DNA of 7,033 nt, taken from positions 1-7,033 of the forward strand of contig JAEZBK010000147.1 of the NCBI GenBank assembly GCA_023427355.1, given 5' to 3'. The translations under genes and the position numbers were made by a program. This document shows positions 5,252 to 7,033 of this stretch, piece after piece. The notes under the pieces are model-generated. The model worked only from the letters and a program-made list of their open reading frames with translations. It made no database searches and had not been told where the DNA came from. Source of the stretch: Pseudomonadota bacterium (GTDB taxonomy: Bacteria; Pseudomonadota; Alphaproteobacteria; Micropepsales; Micropepsaceae). Every line of letters begins with the position of its first letter. The stretch's first letter is position 1.

Positions 5252-6237
5252 GCGTCATGAACGCACCTGCTCCCGATTTGAAGACAGCCCCGCGCACCCA
5301 CTGGACGCGCGACGAGATTGCGGCCCTTTTCGCCCTGCCCTTCCCGGAGTTGATGTTCCGCGCCCAGAGCGTGCATCGCGCCCATTTCGATCCCACCCAG
5401 GTGCAGATTTCGACCCTGCTTTCGATCAAGACCGGAGGCTGTCCGGAGGATTGCGGTTATTGCAGCCAGTCGTCGAAACACGACACCGGCCTGAAGGCCT
5501 CCAAGATGATGGCGGTGGAGGCCGTGCTGGCCGACGCCGCCAAGGCCAAGGCGGCGGGTGCCAGCCGCTTCTGCATGGGCGCGGCCTGGCGCGAGCCTAA
5601 AGATCGCGACCTGGACGCCGTCTGCGCCATGGTCGAGGGCGTCAAGGCGATGGGCATGGAAACCTGCGTCACGCTGGGCATGCTGTCCGCGCCGCAGGCG
5701 CAGCGGCTTAAAGGCGCCGGGCTGGACTATTACAACCACAATCTCGATACCTCGCCCGAATATTATCGCCATATCATCAGTACACGAACCTATCAGGACC
5801 GGCTCGACACGCTGGGCCATGTGCGCGAGGCCGGCATCAATGTCTGCTGCGGCGGCATTGTCGGCATGGGCGAGACGGCAGAGGACCGGACTGGCCTTAT
5901 CCATGCCCTTGCCACCCTGCCCGTCCATCCCGAAAGCGTTCCGATCAATGCCCTGGTGCAGATCGAAGGCACGCCGCAGGGTCTGTCATCGCCGCTCGAT
6001 CCACTGGATTTCGTGCGGACCATCGCGGTGGCGCGCATCACCATGCCACGGTCCATGGTGCGCCTGTCGGCGGGCCGCGAGACTATGAGCGACGAAACAC
6101 AGGCGCTGTGCTTCCTCGCCGGGGCCAATTCCATCTTCTATGGCGAGAAGCTGCTGACCACCCCCAATCCGGTGGCGGAGGAAGACCGGGCGCTGTTTTC
6201 CCGGCTGGGCCTGATCCCGATGCAGCCGGGTTCCTGA
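5248..6237 (+). CDS. bioB: Biotin synthase BioB
   Basis: A 329-residue radical SAM enzyme that inserts sulfur into dethiobiotin, the last step of biotin synthesis, in the cytoplasm. The [4Fe-4S] cluster motif is CPEDCGYC (Cys65, Cys69, Cys72). The ligands of the sulfur-donating [2Fe-2S] cluster are present: Cys109 (RFCMG), Cys140 (METC), Cys200 (NVCCGG) and Arg272 (VRLSAGRE), matching Cys97, Cys128, Cys188 and Arg260 of E. coli. [10 protein letters not shown] (162-171) is also conserved. E. coli BioB is 346 residues. The start is ATG 5248 or ATG 5257; both lack a good Shine-Dalgarno site, because tRNA-Leu ends only 10 bp upstream. No other bio gene is in the window and I see no BioR-like or BirA-like operator. 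It overlaps the next gene by one base (TGATG). Confidence 0.97.
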   Translation: MSVMNAPAPDLKTAPRTHWTRDEIAALFALPFPELMFRAQSVHRAHFDPTQVQISTLLSIKTGGCPEDCGYCSQSSKHDTGLKASKMMAVEAVLADAAKAKAAGASRFCMGAAWREPKDRDLDAVCAMVEGVKAMGMETCVTLGMLSAPQAQRLKGAGLDYYNHNLDTSPEYYRHIISTRTYQDRLDTLGHVREAGINVCCGGIVGMGETAEDRTGLIHALATLPVHPESVPINALVQIEGTPQGLSSPLDPLDFVRTIAVARITMPRSMVRLSAGRETMSDETQALCFLAGANSIFYGEKLLTTPNPVAEEDRALFSRLGLIPMQPGS

Positions 6238-6437
6238 TGCGCAAGCTGTTCTTCGTCCTTGTGATCGTGGTCCTGGGGGCGATTATGCTGGTCCCGGTTT
6301 TCCTGGTTCTGGACCTGGAACCGCAACCGCTGGATTTCGTGATGCAATGGCAGGGCCGACCCTTGCGGATTCCCGCCACCTGGTCGCTGTGCGCAAGTGC
6401 GGGTTTGGGCCTTTTCTATTGGTTCCTGAAGAAGTAA
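6237..6437 (+). CDS. Small two-helix membrane protein of unknown function
   Basis: A 66-residue protein I do not recognise. The ATG shares its A with the bioB TGA stop, so it is probably translated by coupling. Residues 4-26 form a strong hydrophobic helix. A polar loop with LEPQPLDFVMQWQGRPLRIP follows (27-46), and a second helix spans about 48-63, ending in FLKK. Two basic residues near the N-terminus and two lysines at the C-terminus suggest both ends are cytoplasmic, with the loop outside. It lies 36 bp upstream of purH. The position between bioB and purH gives no functional clue. Confidence 0.75.
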   Translation: MRKLFFVLVIVVLGAIMLVPVFLVLDLEPQPLDFVMQWQGRPLRIPATWSLCASAGLGLFYWFLKK

Positions 6438-6473
6438 GAGGCCCGCGACACCGCCCAAACCTGCGAGTCGCCA

Positions 6474-7033
6474 ATGTCCCTTCGCAAGATTTCCCGTGCC
6501 CTGCTCTCCGTCTCGGACAAGACCGGGTTGCTGGAATTCGCAAAAGGCCTGGCCGGGCATGGCGTGACGCTGATCTCGACCGGCGGCACCGCCAAGGCGC
6601 TGCGCGATGCCGGTCTGGAGGTGCTGGACGTTTCGGAAATCACCGACTTTCCCGAGATGATGGACGGGCGGGTCAAGACCCTGCATCCCAATGTCCATGG
6701 TGGTCTCCTGGCGCTGCGTGACAAGGCCGACCATGCCGAGGCGATGAAGGCCCATGGGATCGAGGGCATAGATCTATTGGTCTGCAACCTCTATCCGTTC
6801 GAGGCCACGGTGGCGCGCGGCGCCGATTTCGAGACCACGATCGAGAATATCGATATCGGCGGTCCGGCCATGACCCGCAGCGCCGCCAAGAACCACGACT
6901 GGACCACCGTGGTCGTGGACGTGGAAGACTATGCCGCCGTACTGGCGGAAATGGGTGCCAACAACGGCGCCACCACGCACGCCCTGCGCCGCACGCTGGC
7001 GCAGCGCGCCTTTGCCCGCACCGCCGCCTATGA
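6474..7033 (+). CDS. purH: Bifunctional AICAR formyltransferase/IMP cyclohydrolase PurH, 5' part
   Basis: The first 186 codons of purH, cut by the window end; the full protein is usually about 520-530 residues. PurH carries out the last two steps of purine synthesis, formylation of AICAR and closure to IMP. Only the N-terminal MGS-like IMP cyclohydrolase domain is present. Its signatures are SVSDKTG (12-18), STGGTA (35-40), GRVKTLHP (65-72), NLYPF (105-109) and the [10 protein letters not shown]...RSAAKN block (124-140). The C-terminal transformylase domain lies outside the window. The start is taken at ATG 6474, which gives the standard N-terminus; the upstream Shine-Dalgarno site is weak (GCGAG). 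The gap to the preceding small gene is 36 bp with no terminator, so read-through from bioB is likely. Confidence 0.96.
   Translation, partial: MSLRKISRALLSVSDKTGLLEFAKGLAGHGVTLISTGGTAKALRDAGLEVLDVSEITDFPEMMDGRVKTLHPNVHGGLLALRDKADHAEAMKAHGIEGIDLLVCNLYPFEATVARGADFETTIENIDIGGPAMTRSAAKNHDWTTVVVDVEDYAAVLAEMGANNGATTHALRRTLAQRAFARTAAY

Noticed and set aside
5127..5260. A possible BioR or BirA operator upstream of bioB
   Set aside because: No sequence close to the BioR palindrome TTATMKATAA or to the BirA operator halves is present; the TTATG copies at 5238 and 5246 are a direct repeat, not a palindrome.
5200..5928. A 242-codon minus-strand frame
   Set aside because: It is antisense to bioB and to the tRNA-Leu 3' end; bioB has all its cluster ligands.
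1..7033. CRISPR array, insertion sequence, riboswitch or defence system
   Set aside because: No regularly spaced repeats, transposase frame, terminal inverted repeats or recognisable riboswitch core were seen on either strand.

Overview
The window reads as a chromosomal segment of a high-GC, Gram-negative bacterium, most likely an alphaproteobacterium. The pointers are a BdhA almost identical in length and active-site spacing to the proteobacterial 260-residue enzymes, a patatin/DUF3734 protein beside it, RlmJ, tRNA genes with encoded CCA ends, and weak Shine-Dalgarno sites. I cannot fix the order or genus from the sequence alone.

Layout. Positions 1-597 are gene-poor and visibly less GC-rich than the rest. 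They hold a start-less reading frame resembling a ribbon-helix-helix (RelB/DinJ-type) antitoxin, a short direct repeat and two small hairpins. They abut the 3' end of a tRNA-Ser(CGA) gene (598-687, minus), a classical integration site, so this may be the worn edge of an integrated element. A minus-strand cluster follows: a patatin-like phospholipase with a DUF3734-type C-terminus (1928-3082), a small secreted protein (1575-1883), rlmJ (746-1543, 23S rRNA adenine methyltransferase), then the tRNA-Ser gene. Divergent from the patatin gene is bdhA (3203-3985, D-3-hydroxybutyrate dehydrogenase). The pair suggests turnover of polyhydroxybutyrate or 3-hydroxybutyrate. bdhA overlaps tail to tail by 76 bp with a multi-span membrane acyltransferase (3910-4992, minus).

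The right part is plus-strand: a good sigma-70 promoter, tRNA-Leu(CAA) (5152-5237), bioB (5248-6237, biotin synthase), a 66-residue two-helix membrane protein overlapping bioB by one base (6237-6437), and the 5' part of purH (from 6474, running off the end). Only 10 bp separate the tRNA CCA from the bioB ATG, so the tRNA promoter probably also drives bioB and perhaps the genes after it.

Most of the window is ordinary core metabolism and translation. I found no evidence for a new multi-gene system. The points most worth checking are the two mismatches in the tRNA-Leu acceptor stem, the tRNA-bioB junction with its three-codon reading frame, the antitoxin-like relic beside tRNA-Ser, and the patatin/bdhA pairing.
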